A stretch of DNA of 10,874 nucleotides from Saprospiraceae bacterium (GTDB lineage: Bacteria; Bacteroidota; Bacteroidia; Chitinophagales; Saprospiraceae). The notes under the pieces were generated by a model, which did no database searches, was not told the DNA's origin, and worked only from the letters and a program-made list of their open reading frames with translations. The position numbers and the translations under genes were made by a program. The first letter of the stretch is position 1. Every line of letters begins with the position of its first letter. Positions 1 to 7,714 of this stretch are shown here, in pieces. The stretch covers positions 1 to 10,874 of the forward strand of contig SLKL01000035.1 in the NCBI GenBank assembly GCA_007134625.1, given 5' to 3'.

Positions 1-84
1 AACAAATCCAGAAAAGCTATACTGAATGGGGTAACTTCTTTTTTTCGGCTCATTATTTAACTTTTTTATGTTGACAAAATGGCA

Positions 85-408
85 TTAGTTAATCCCAAAG
101 TATTTTATGTGGTTGTTACTGTCTTTCTTCTTATTTTCGGAAAATTTTCCATAAATCTGTCCGGACTGATCATTACTAAAATCCAGTTTGAAATTACAGC
201 TCGGACATTTCTCCGATTCTATCTCAATGATTTCTTCTCTACAATTCGGACAAGTATTTTTAAGTTGAAAGTCAGTAATGCTTGAATTTGAAATTACCGG
301 GTTGACTGCCTCGCGTTTAAAAGTTCCAAAACTTTTAACATTGATATTGCAAGATGGGCAGGTAGTCTCGGATCCTTCCAAAAAGGTTCCACAATTAAGG
401 CAATTCAT
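85..408 (-). CDS. Small double zinc-ribbon protein
   Basis: A 107-residue protein of unknown role with two Cys4 zinc-ribbon motifs: Cys3-x2-Cys6 with Cys17-x2-Cys20, and Cys53-x2-Cys56 with Cys68-x2-Cys71. Each CPxC/CxxC pair is typical of a zinc knuckle, so each group very likely binds one structural Zn. A polar linker (about residues 24-50) separates the ribbons, and the tail after residue 75 is polar, Lys/Asn-rich and without a membrane segment or signal peptide, so a cytoplasmic location is likely. I chose the Met at 408 because it puts the first CxxC at residue 3, as is usual for such proteins. An in-frame Met at 453 would add 15 residues of no recognisable character. It lies 60 bp downstream of the beta-barrel gene on the same strand and could be co-transcribed with it. 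Ribbons like this occur in RNA-, DNA- and protein-binding proteins, so no specific function is assigned. Confidence 0.72.
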   Translation of the reverse strand: MNCLNCGTFLEGSETTCPSCNINVKSFGTFKREAVNPVISNSSITDFQLKNTCPNCREEIIEIESEKCPSCNFKLDFSNDQSGQIYGKFSENKKKDSNNHIKYFGIN

Positions 409-468
409 CTTTGATAATTTTTGGGTTTGAAATAAAAGGGTGGGTGTTCTCAAGGCTCAAAGGTGGAA

Positions 469-1197
469 TTACCATCCACCTCCAAACTTGTATCCTATTC
501 CAAAAGTAAAGGCTCGTGAGTTGACCTTAAAGGCCTCTCTACCTCTGGGATCTAAGTTGGATACTCCCAGTCCTGCTCTCAAATCAAAGGTTAGTGATCC
601 CGAATCTAAATTCAGCTCAAACCCTCCTCCCAAGGAAAAACCAAAATCAAAGGCAGCATAATCATCGGCATTGGCACTACCAAAGGTGAGACTTCTCTTT
701 TCTGACTCCCATGGGTCGAAATCATTGTCAACCTTTGCCTTGCCATTACCACCAATTGCAAATCCAAATTGTGGTCCTACAGCAAGATAGGGAGTAAGTT
801 GACGTCCTCTGAATCTATATTGCAAGAGTAAAGGAATTTCCAGGAAATTTACTTTTTCGCGGATAGATAAAACCCCTACTCTTGTCAAAACATTACCCTG
901 AAGATCAGATCCTATTACCCATTCATCCACCTGTCTTGAAACCAATTCCCCGCCCTTCTGGGCAAATAGAATTTCTGCCTGTACCGCAAACTTTCCACCA
1001 AACTGATAGTTAACCATCCCTCCTGCATGGATGATTAAAACCGGATCCATAACGAAATCCTCTTTAAATTGATCGGACATACTGAAAGTCCCTATTCCGG
1101 CACCAGCCTTAACACCATATGAAATCTGTCCAAAAGCTTCTGAAGATGACATTAATAAAGTAATAATTAAAACGCTTGTAAAATAAATGGCTCTCAT
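469..1197 (-). CDS. Outer-membrane beta-barrel protein (PorT/OMP_b-brl_2 type)
   Basis: A 242-residue exported protein that fits the small beta-barrel proteins common in Bacteroidota (PF13568-like, often named PorT family or porin family). Residues 1-23 form a signal peptide: a basic start, a hydrophobic core (VLIITLLM) and a likely cleavage near AFG-Q at 23/24. The mature part opens with SYGVKAGAGIGTF, the usual first strand of this family. It then alternates short amphipathic strands (for example LEIPLLLQYRF, LTPYLAVGPQFGFAIGG and FDFGFSLGGGFEL) and ends in FTFGIGYKFGGGW, with an aromatic last residue as expected of a barrel inserted by the BAM machinery. The length suits an eight-stranded barrel. 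Its ligand or partner is unknown. It is divergent from the AbgT-family gene across 253 bp in which I see no exact Bacteroidota promoter for this strand. True PorT has a T9SS role, but similarity at this level does not show that here. Confidence 0.85.
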   Translation of the reverse strand: MRAIYFTSVLIITLLMSSSEAFGQISYGVKAGAGIGTFSMSDQFKEDFVMDPVLIIHAGGMVNYQFGGKFAVQAEILFAQKGGELVSRQVDEWVIGSDLQGNVLTRVGVLSIREKVNFLEIPLLLQYRFRGRQLTPYLAVGPQFGFAIGGNGKAKVDNDFDPWESEKRSLTFGSANADDYAAFDFGFSLGGGFELNLDSGSLTFDLRAGLGVSNLDPRGREAFKVNSRAFTFGIGYKFGGGW

Positions 1198-1450
1198 TTT
1201 TTTGTTTTTTTAAGATGATTTAAAAAGTTTTAAAATTTTGTCTTTTTAAGGCCTTGTTTTGAAAGACACCCATTTATAGATTTCATCTTCAAAAGGTCAT
1301 CATTGAATAAAAAAAAGTTTGATTTTTATTATTTCTTAGGGGTTGACATCTCATTCAATCACTCACCAGTGTACAGTTAGAAGATGCAGTTCAACATTAT
1401 TTTATATTTTAGCATTTTTTTCAGCTTGGAGGCAGGCAGTTATTAACTAA

Positions 1451-3235
1451 ATGATAAAATCAATGGAGGATAACCAGCAAAATAAACCCGGGACTACAAC
1501 CACAGGACACGAAAAGAAGGGTTGGTTCACTAAATTCCTGAATTTTGTGGAGTGGTTGGGTAATTTACTACCACACCCGGTAACACTATTTGCCATATTT
1601 GCATTGGGTGTAATTTTGATCAGTGGACTGGCAGATTGGTTGGGATGGACCGCCATTGATCCCAGACCCGAAGGTGCGAGAGGTAGAGCACCAGACGGAA
1701 TTATCGAGCCTGTCAGCTTAATGAATGCAGATGGTTTCAGGTGGATAGTAGAAAATCTGGTCAGGAACTTTACGGGATTTGCACCCTTGGGAGTTGTACT
1801 GGTCGCCCTTCTCGGGGTTGGTGTAGCAGAGCGTTCAGGACTTATCAGTGCATTAATCAGAGGTTTAGTACTAAAAGCAGCCTCTTTTAAACCATCAGAA
1901 AAGAAACTGGAATTTAAAAATCGCTTCTTCAAGAGTGAAAACGTTTTGCTGAAATTATTGGATATCATTTTGTTCCCTTTCAGATGGTTATGGTATATCA
2001 TAAGAAAAGCAGTTGATCCCATAGTTCAATTTTTTATTTTACCGAAGAATTTAGTGACACTTGCCATTTGTTTTGGTGCTGTGGTGTCCAATACTGCTTC
2101 AGAGATGGGCTATGTAGTACTCGTTCCTTTGGCAGCGGTAATATTTTACTCAATGGGCAGACATCCGCTTGCAGGTCTTGCCTGTGGTTTTGCATGTGTT
2201 TCAGGTGGATATAGTGCTAACCTGCTAATTGGGACCATTGATCCGCTTCTCGCAGGACTGACTCAAGAGGCGGCTCAAATCATTGACCCGGATTATGAAG
2301 TCCACGCGGCAGTAAATTACTACTTCATGTTCATCAGTACTTTCATGATTACTTTGGTAGGTACATTTGTTACTTTGTGGATAGTAGAGCCTAAATTGGG
2401 CAAATACGATCCAAACATGGCAATGGAAGATTTATCAGATCAATCTGTGATGAATCCTTTAACGAGTCAAGAGGTAAAAGGCCTAAAAATCACTTCTTTA
2501 GTAGTTTTAGCTATTATGGCATTATTGGCACTAACAATAGTTCCTGAAAATGGAATCCTAAGAAATCCGGAAACAGGCGAAATACTGAATTCACCATTTT
2601 TCAGAGGTATTGTCACCTTTATTTTTGTCTTTTTCGTCATACCGGGTTTTGTTTACGGAAGAATTACCGGAGTAATGAAAACAGATCGGGATGTTATTGA
2701 AGGAATGTCTAATGCAATGGCAACCCTAGGACTTTACATCGTTATCGTATTTTTTGCAGCTCAGTTTGTAGCCTTTTTTGGATACAGTAATTTAGGACAG
2801 ATATTTGCCGTAAAGGGCGCTGAATTCCTGGACGCCATTGGCATGACCGGTCCATTGGTTTTCCTTGGATTTATAGCGGTTTCAGGTTCAGTCAACCTGA
2901 TGCTGGGGTCGGCCTCGGCTCAATGGGCTGTTACTGCGCCTATTTTCGTGCCGATGTTAATGTTGATTGGTTATAGCCCTGAAGTGATCCAAGCAGCGTA
3001 CAGAATAGGTGATTCCGTAACCAACATTATCACTCCTATGATGAGTTATTTTGGACTGATACTCGCTTTTGCCAATAAATATGATAAAGATTTGGGAATT
3101 GGGACTATCATATCAATGATGTTGCCTTATAGTATCTTCTTTTTCATAGGTTGGGTCATCTTATTTTATACTTGGGTATTCGGATTTGGCTTACCGGTTG
3201 GACCTGCAGCTCCTACTTATTATATGGTCAACTAA
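1451..3235 (+). CDS. abgT: AbgT-family transporter
   Basis: An inner-membrane carrier of 594 residues in the AbgT family, whose E. coli founder takes up p-aminobenzoyl-glutamate; other members (MtrF, YdaH) have been reported to export sulfonamides, so transport direction and substrate are open. Diagnostic segments are VVSNTASEMGYVVLVPLAAV (211-230), SMGRHPLAGLACGF (234-247), SGGYSANLLIGTIDPLLAG (251-269) and, in the second half, GSASAQWAVTAPIFVPML (486-503) and DSVTNIITPMMSYFG (521-535), the two related halves of the fold. Multiple hydrophobic segments cover the rest. The protein is longer than the roughly 510 residues of E. coli AbgT. Most of the excess lies at about 144-200, between GLVLKA and LVTLAICFG, and includes a charged stretch and a hydrophobic one rich in aromatics. 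A second ATG four codons later (1463) is possible. It stands alone: a divergent gene upstream and a 119-bp gap downstream. Confidence 0.94.
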   Translation: MIKSMEDNQQNKPGTTTTGHEKKGWFTKFLNFVEWLGNLLPHPVTLFAIFALGVILISGLADWLGWTAIDPRPEGARGRAPDGIIEPVSLMNADGFRWIVENLVRNFTGFAPLGVVLVALLGVGVAERSGLISALIRGLVLKAASFKPSEKKLEFKNRFFKSENVLLKLLDIILFPFRWLWYIIRKAVDPIVQFFILPKNLVTLAICFGAVVSNTASEMGYVVLVPLAAVIFYSMGRHPLAGLACGFACVSGGYSANLLIGTIDPLLAGLTQEAAQIIDPDYEVHAAVNYYFMFISTFMITLVGTFVTLWIVEPKLGKYDPNMAMEDLSDQSVMNPLTSQEVKGLKITSLVVLAIMALLALTIVPENGILRNPETGEILNSPFFRGIVTFIFVFFVIPGFVYGRITGVMKTDRDVIEGMSNAMATLGLYIVIVFFAAQFVAFFGYSNLGQIFAVKGAEFLDAIGMTGPLVFLGFIAVSGSVNLMLGSASAQWAVTAPIFVPMLMLIGYSPEVIQAAYRIGDSVTNIITPMMSYFGLILAFANKYDKDLGIGTIISMMLPYSIFFFIGWVILFYTWVFGFGLPVGPAAPTYYMVN

Positions 3236-3271
3236 TTTTTTATGAAAAAAAGCAAGGGTAACTCAAGTAGC

Positions 3272-3288
3272 TAACTTAACATAAGTTA
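3272..3288 (+). other. Small hairpin in the AbgT-DUF1015 gap
   Basis: A perfect 7-bp inverted repeat TAACTTA / TAAGTTA with a 3-nt loop (ACA), in the 119-bp gap 37 bp after the AbgT stop codon. It is AT-rich and not followed by a T tract, so it is a poor intrinsic terminator. It may protect a 3' end or be chance. An even weaker T6/A6 inverted repeat sits just after the stop codon at 3236-3250. Confidence 0.25.
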
Positions 3289-3354
3289 CTTAGAGTAAAC
3301 AAATTCGATCCAAATATCTTAGTAAGAACAAGGACTGCAAGAAAACAAAGAAAA

Positions 3355-4467
3355 ATGAAAATCCATCCATTCAAAGCCTCTTATCCTGAACAAAGTCTAA
3401 TACCGGGTTTAGATTCTTTTTTGAGTAAAGTGAAGCAAAATTATCGGGAATTCGCAGATAATGGCTTTTTCAATAAGGATAATACGCCTTCGATATTTAT
3501 TTATCAGATTCAGGGTCCTTTTGGAAAAAACCATACCGCCATAATAGCCTCAGCTGAACTGGAAGACTATCTAAAGGGTAATATCGTAATTCACGAACAT
3601 ACCATCGCAGATAAAGAACAGCAACAGATGGAACTCATTGTCCACAGGCATTCTATGGTAAAACCGATTTTGCTTTGCTTCGACCCTGTAGATCAGTTTT
3701 ACCAAAAAATGGAAAAATGGATGAGAATCGCAGAGTTGTTTTTCTCCGTGGAATTAGAAGACAACACTAAGCATCTTTTTTATAAAATTGGGGAAAGCTC
3801 TGGTGTAAAAGAAATTCAACAGTATTTTGAAAAAAGTATTCCCCGAGCATATATAGCAGACGGTCATCACAGAACTGCGGCAGCTTCGAGATTATATAAA
3901 AGCTACAGGAAAGCCCCGAACGACCATCCGGAGATCCCAACCATTCTCTCAGTGTTTTTCCCTTATGATCAGTTAGAAGTCCACGATTACAATCGCGTGA
4001 TCGAGATATTAAACTCCATTTCGCCGACTTTACTTTTAGCAAAATTGAGTAAGTTTTGCAACATCACTCCCCTTGATGTACCTGCTAAGCCTGGTAAACA
4101 ATGGGAGCTTACCTGCTTCCTCAATCGCGAATGGTATAAACTCAACTGGAGGCGTACAGAGGTACTAAATAAGTTGAAAAACGAAGTTGAAAATGACTAT
4201 CAACTTTTTAATGAACTCATACTAAAAGAAATTCTTGGCATTGAAGATGTTCGATCCGATCGCAGGATAAAATATGTTGCAGGACCTGAAGGTATTCAAG
4301 GTGTGATAGATGCAACTCAAAAAAATGATTTGAATGTCGGATTTTGTCTGTATCCTTTAAGTCTGGATATTATGATTAAAGTTGCAGACCAGAAAGCTAC
4401 ACTTCCACCCAAAAGCACCTATTTTGTACCAAGAATAAAAAACGGACTTATCGTCCAGGAAATCTGA
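3355..4467 (+). CDS. DUF1015 family protein (short form)
   Basis: A 370-residue soluble protein of the DUF1015 family (PF06245). Key matches are IHEHTIADKEQQ (79-90), the signature YIADGHHRTAAA (166-177), LEVHDYNRVI (207-216), DVRSDRRIKYVAG (298-310) and the C-terminal LPPKSTYFVPRIKNGLIV (350-367). The DGHHR loop is the most conserved site and probably binds ligand. The biochemical function of the family is not settled. In many Bacteroidota it is encoded beside serC and serA, and a link to ParB-fold free-serine kinases has been proposed; no ser genes are visible here. The protein is shorter than the usual 400-plus residues. The common N-terminal PYDV-type motif after PFKA is not evident: PFKASY at 5-10 leads straight into a helical stretch. 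No signal peptide or membrane segment is seen. It begins a close cluster, with its stop 7 bp before the amidohydrolase start. Confidence 0.9.
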   Translation: MKIHPFKASYPEQSLIPGLDSFLSKVKQNYREFADNGFFNKDNTPSIFIYQIQGPFGKNHTAIIASAELEDYLKGNIVIHEHTIADKEQQQMELIVHRHSMVKPILLCFDPVDQFYQKMEKWMRIAELFFSVELEDNTKHLFYKIGESSGVKEIQQYFEKSIPRAYIADGHHRTAAASRLYKSYRKAPNDHPEIPTILSVFFPYDQLEVHDYNRVIEILNSISPTLLLAKLSKFCNITPLDVPAKPGKQWELTCFLNREWYKLNWRRTEVLNKLKNEVENDYQLFNELILKEILGIEDVRSDRRIKYVAGPEGIQGVIDATQKNDLNVGFCLYPLSLDIMIKVADQKATLPPKSTYFVPRIKNGLIVQEI

Positions 4468-4474
4468 ACCCACT

Positions 4475-5668
4475 ATGAAAGGCACCCTCAAACTTACTGC
4501 TGACCGAATCTATAACGGAAAAGGAGAAGTTATGGAGGATCAATTTTTAGTTCTTGATGCAGATGGAATAATCAAGGACATTCAACCGCTTCCGGTAGAA
4601 ACGGACAACACTATTCAAAACTTTGATGGTATTCTGACACCCGGTTTCATTAATACCCACTGCCACCTTGAGCTTTCACATATGAAGGGATTGGTTCCTA
4701 CCGGTACTGGTTTGGTTGAATTTATAAAGGAAGTGGTTACCAGAAGGAATGCTGAGGAAGAAATCATTCAGGATGCAATTTTTAAGGCAGATAGAGAAAT
4801 GCATGATAATGGAATCGTTGCCGTTGGAGATATTTCCAATATTACAGATAGCTTTGAATGTAAATCGAGATCATCAGTTAAGTACATCACTTTTGTAGAG
4901 ATGTTCGACTTCCGACAGGAGGAGGATGCAGAAAAAACCTTTAATCAATATTTTAAGGTTTACCAGCAATTAGAGAAGTACAGACTTGAAGGGACAATTG
5001 TGCCCCATGCCCCCTATTCAGTATCACGGAAACTTTTTCAATTGATTAACGAATTTAATAAAGAAATAGACTGCACGATTAGCATTCATAATATGGAAAC
5101 TCAGGGAGAGAATGATATGTTTCTGTACAATACAGGTGAGATGATTTCTTTTTTTGAAAATTTTGGAATCTCAACACATGAATTCCATGGGATATCGAAG
5201 TCGGCTATTCACTATGCCATGCAAAATATGGATTCCAATAAGCGAACTCTTTTTGTACACAATACGCTCTGCAAAAAGGAAGATATATCTGCGGCTATTG
5301 AATGGAATGACCGAGTTTACTGGGCAAGCTGCCCATCTGCTAATCTTTATATAGAAAATCGCTTGCCCAACTATAGACTATTTGCTGATGCCGGTGCAAA
5401 AATGACCATAGGGACGGATAGCCTTACGAGCAATTGGAGTCTTAGTATTTTAGAGGAAATGAAAATAATCCACAGATTTCAATCATTTGTAAAGTTTGAA
5501 GATTTGATTCAATGGGCGTGCTATAATGGAGCTTGTGCTTTAGGGCTGGAAAGTAAAATGGGCAGCATTGAAATTGGCAAAAAGCCGGGAATCAACTTGC
5601 TGACATCTCAGTCTGCCGGAAAGCCCGAGCACCTCGGTGCAGACGTTCAGGTAAAAAAAATGATTTAA
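4475..5668 (+). CDS. COG0402 metal-dependent amidohydrolase/deaminase
   Basis: A 397-residue cytoplasmic enzyme of the amidohydrolase superfamily (cytosine deaminase/chlorohydrolase-like, COG0402). The N-terminal beta-sandwich (1-55) leads into TPGFINTHCHLELSHMKG (55-72), whose His63-x-His65 is the first metal pair. Further expected active-site residues are His178 (VPHAPYS), His205 and Glu208 (SIHNMET; metal His plus catalytic Glu), His262 (LFVHNTLC) and Asp315 (TIGTDSLTSN). With all of these present the enzyme is probably active and likely holds one Zn or Fe. The C-terminal part (GSIEIGKKPGINLL, 363-376) rebuilds the sandwich. Relatives deaminate or dechlorinate purines, pyrimidines, triazines, S-adenosylhomocysteine or aminodeoxyfutalosine; the last is possible, but no other futalosine-pathway gene is present. 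The substrate is therefore undefined. It lies 7 bp after the DUF1015 gene and 8 bp before the ABC binding protein, suggesting it acts on the imported compound. Confidence 0.9.
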   Translation: MKGTLKLTADRIYNGKGEVMEDQFLVLDADGIIKDIQPLPVETDNTIQNFDGILTPGFINTHCHLELSHMKGLVPTGTGLVEFIKEVVTRRNAEEEIIQDAIFKADREMHDNGIVAVGDISNITDSFECKSRSSVKYITFVEMFDFRQEEDAEKTFNQYFKVYQQLEKYRLEGTIVPHAPYSVSRKLFQLINEFNKEIDCTISIHNMETQGENDMFLYNTGEMISFFENFGISTHEFHGISKSAIHYAMQNMDSNKRTLFVHNTLCKKEDISAAIEWNDRVYWASCPSANLYIENRLPNYRLFADAGAKMTIGTDSLTSNWSLSILEEMKIIHRFQSFVKFEDLIQWACYNGACALGLESKMGSIEIGKKPGINLLTSQSAGKPEHLGADVQVKKMI

Positions 5669-5676
5669 CCAATGCC

Positions 5677-6642
5677 ATGAGAAATATGAGAATACCTTTT
5701 ACTCTTCTACTAATTCTATTACTGATTGGTTGTGGCACTTCGTACAAAGAAGGTGTTTATACCATAGGTTTTCTCGATGCTATTGAAGACTCAACCTTAG
5801 GTTTGGCAAGAGATGGTTTTCAGGATGCACTGGAGGAGAGGGGATACAGCAAGGAAAATAATAATCTCGAAATTCTTTTCAGAAATGCACAGGGCGACAT
5901 GAATACTTTGGTTCAATCCCTTCAGTTTTTTACCACGAGAAGAGTAGATTTAATAGCGGCCAACTCTACCCTATCGACTATCAGTGCAGTACAACGTTCC
6001 GGAGATATTCCGGTGTGCATGATGGTAGCACCTGAACCACATATGGCAGGACTGACCGACTCAGAGGGCAATAATCCGGAAAATCTCTTTGGGGTATATG
6101 AAACACTGAACTATATTGATACCTCAGTTCAGATGATACTGGATTGGTTACCGGATGTAAAAACCATAGGTTTGGTTTACAATCAGGCCGAAACTCAAAG
6201 CCTCAATGCGTTGGAGAGAATAAAACAAACTGCTAATGACTTAGGTCTGGAAGTACATGCCTTGCCCGTCGCCAATTCATCTGAAACCCAATTGGTCACA
6301 CAGTCATTAATTGAAAGGGGAATAGATGTATTTTTTGCTATGCCTGATAATATTATTTTCTCCTCATTTGAGGTTGTACTTCGATTGTGTAATCGCTCAG
6401 GTATTCCTATATTTTCCAGTGAAGCAGGATTGGTGGCAAGAGGGGCTGTTGCAGCATTCGGAGCTGATTTTTATTCCTGGGGTCATCAGGCAGGACTTCT
6501 TGCTGCAGATTTTTTTGATAGTGAAAGAAGTGAATTGCCGCCTATTCAGGAAGTAGTGGTAAGAAATAAAATTTACAATCCTGAAGCAGTGAGCACTCTG
6601 GGATTGGATATTCCAAAAGGATTTCAAGCTTTTTCTAACTGA
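5677..6642 (+). CDS. ABC transporter substrate-binding lipoprotein (TrpX-like, ABC_sub_bind)
   Basis: A 321-residue lipoprotein binding subunit of an ABC importer, family ABC_sub_bind (PF04392; TrpX-like, COG2984). The signal peptide ends in a lipobox LIGC with Cys19 as the lipidated residue. The two-lobed fold is marked by YTIGFLDAIE (28-37), ARDGFQDALEERGY (44-57), NAQGDM (70-75), IPVCMMVAPEPHMAGLTDS (111-129), IGLVYNQAETQS (164-175), MPDNIIFSSFE (222-232), GAVAAFGADFYSWGHQAG (256-273) and YNPEAVSTLGLDIP (300-313). All correspond to conserved blocks of the family. Characterised members bind tryptophan or other aromatic or heterocyclic small molecules; the ligand here is unknown. Two in-frame ATGs, at 5677 and 5686, are both compatible with the signal peptide. 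Its stop overlaps the permease start by 1 bp (TGATG), indicating translational coupling. Confidence 0.93.
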   Translation: MRNMRIPFTLLLILLLIGCGTSYKEGVYTIGFLDAIEDSTLGLARDGFQDALEERGYSKENNNLEILFRNAQGDMNTLVQSLQFFTTRRVDLIAANSTLSTISAVQRSGDIPVCMMVAPEPHMAGLTDSEGNNPENLFGVYETLNYIDTSVQMILDWLPDVKTIGLVYNQAETQSLNALERIKQTANDLGLEVHALPVANSSETQLVTQSLIERGIDVFFAMPDNIIFSSFEVVLRLCNRSGIPIFSSEAGLVARGAVAAFGADFYSWGHQAGLLAADFFDSERSELPPIQEVVVRNKIYNPEAVSTLGLDIPKGFQAFSN

Positions 6643-7526
6643 TGTTTTACTTAACAGCAATAACACTGGGTTTGGCTCTTGGAGCACTTTGTCTCGGGAT
6701 TTTCATTTCATTGCGAATTTTTAATTTTCCGGACATCACAGCTGATGGCAGTTATACCCTTGGTGGTGTAATCACCGCCATAGGTCTTGTCGCCGGTTGG
6801 AGTCTTTCCTTCACACTTGTCGTATGCATAGCAGGCGGCATGCTGGCAGGTATGGCTACGGGTTTGATTCATACCAGAATGAGGCTCAACAGTCTGCTAA
6901 GTGGTATTTTGGTCATGACGGGCTTGTATTCAATAAATCTACACATACTGGGCAGGTCAAACGTACCCATACCTATTGATACCAAAGATATTTTCCATTG
7001 GATTACTCCATTTCAGGAAACTGTTTATAATGAATTACTCACGCTCATCCTGATATTTATCTTTCTTGTACTTTTTTTAACCCTCTTGTTAAAAACTGAC
7101 TTTGGGCTATCCATGCGGTCTTCAGGGAATAATTCCGTTATGGCGAGAAGTTATGGTATCAATTCAGATGGTTTGAAAATAATTGGTCTTGCCATGGCAA
7201 ATGGTCTGATTGCAATAAGTGGATTTTTGGTAGTGCAACTTCAAGGATTTGCAGATATCAATATGGGAGTTGGGATTGTCATTCTGGGGCTGGGAGCGGT
7301 AATCATAGGCGAAAGTCTGATGAATATTTTGGGTGTAAAAAGCCTGTGGATACGAATTGGAGGTGTTATTTTGGGGTCTATAGTATTCAGATTAATCATA
7401 TCTCAGGTGCTTATGTTGGGAGTTGACCCGATATGGATAAAGCTGATTACGGCTGTCGTAGTCATCCTGATTGTTGGTCTCCCGGGAATGATTCCCTCCA
7501 TCAACAAGCGAATAAAACTTGAGTAA
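6642..7526 (+). CDS. ABC transporter permease (TrpY-like, BPD_transp_2)
   Basis: A 294-residue inner-membrane permease of the BPD_transp_2 family (related to LivH and to TrpY-type permeases paired with ABC_sub_bind proteins). Roughly eight to nine hydrophobic segments lie at about 4-24, 38-58, 60-78, 86-102, 132-150, 178-198, 208-226, 240-258 and 266-284. Typical blocks are LRIFNFPDITADGSYTLGG (24-42), GLIHTRMRLNSLLSGILVM (74-92), a cytoplasmic loop TDFGLSMRSSGNNSVMARSY (152-171) that resembles the ATPase-coupling helix of this family, and GLGAVIIGES (216-225). It should form the channel for the lipoprotein encoded just upstream, as a homodimer or with an unlinked partner. No ATP-binding subunit follows: the sequence turns into non-coding repeats. 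The energising ATPase must be encoded elsewhere or has been lost. Confidence 0.92.
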   Translation: MFYLTAITLGLALGALCLGIFISLRIFNFPDITADGSYTLGGVITAIGLVAGWSLSFTLVVCIAGGMLAGMATGLIHTRMRLNSLLSGILVMTGLYSINLHILGRSNVPIPIDTKDIFHWITPFQETVYNELLTLILIFIFLVLFLTLLLKTDFGLSMRSSGNNSVMARSYGINSDGLKIIGLAMANGLIAISGFLVVQLQGFADINMGVGIVILGLGAVIIGESLMNILGVKSLWIRIGGVILGSIVFRLIISQVLMLGVDPIWIKLITAVVVILIVGLPGMIPSINKRIKLE

Positions 7527-7622
7527 AATTACTGCTTAGTTCAGCGTTTAAAAGACCATCAATATGGAAAAATGCAGTTTTTAGTAAAAGCAAGAATTGA
7601 CATGCAAGTTATTTGTTGGCTT

Positions 7623-7706
7623 CTGGTCCCAGGTTTCTGGTTTCTGGCAGCTGGTCTCTGGCTACTGGTCTCTGGTTACTGGCTACTGGTCTCTGGCTAC
7701 TGGCTT
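7623..7706. repeat. Heptanucleotide tandem array, consensus CTGGYTW, 12 units
   Basis: Twelve uninterrupted 7-bp units. All but the second (CAGGTTT) begin CTGG; the last three bases vary among TCT, CTA, TTA, TTT, CTT, TCC and CAG. The frequent variants CTGGCTA (4 copies) and CTGGTCT (4 copies) partly alternate, giving a 14-bp higher-order pattern. On the other strand the unit reads WARCCAG. The period is not a multiple of three, so all three frames stay open and spell Trp/Leu/Ser-rich peptides that are not proteins. Heptanucleotide arrays of this kind are well known in cyanobacteria as STRR sequences, and similar CCAG-rich arrays occur between genes in Bacteroidota. Confidence 0.9.
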
Positions 7707-7714
7707 CTGTGTGC

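Noticed and set aside
1343..1348. TTGACA resembling a classical -35 box upstream of the AbgT gene
   Set aside because: There is no -10-like sequence 16-18 bp downstream, and Bacteroidota use different elements. TATATTTT at 1403-1410 matches 7 of 8 of the -7 consensus but has no -33 partner, so neither was annotated.
1447..2022. 191-codon minus-strand open frame
   Set aside because: It is antisense to the well-conserved N-terminal part of the AbgT transporter and has no recognisable domain.
7623..7706. Possible CRISPR array
   Set aside because: The units are contiguous 7-mers with no spacers and no cas genes; it is a simple tandem repeat.
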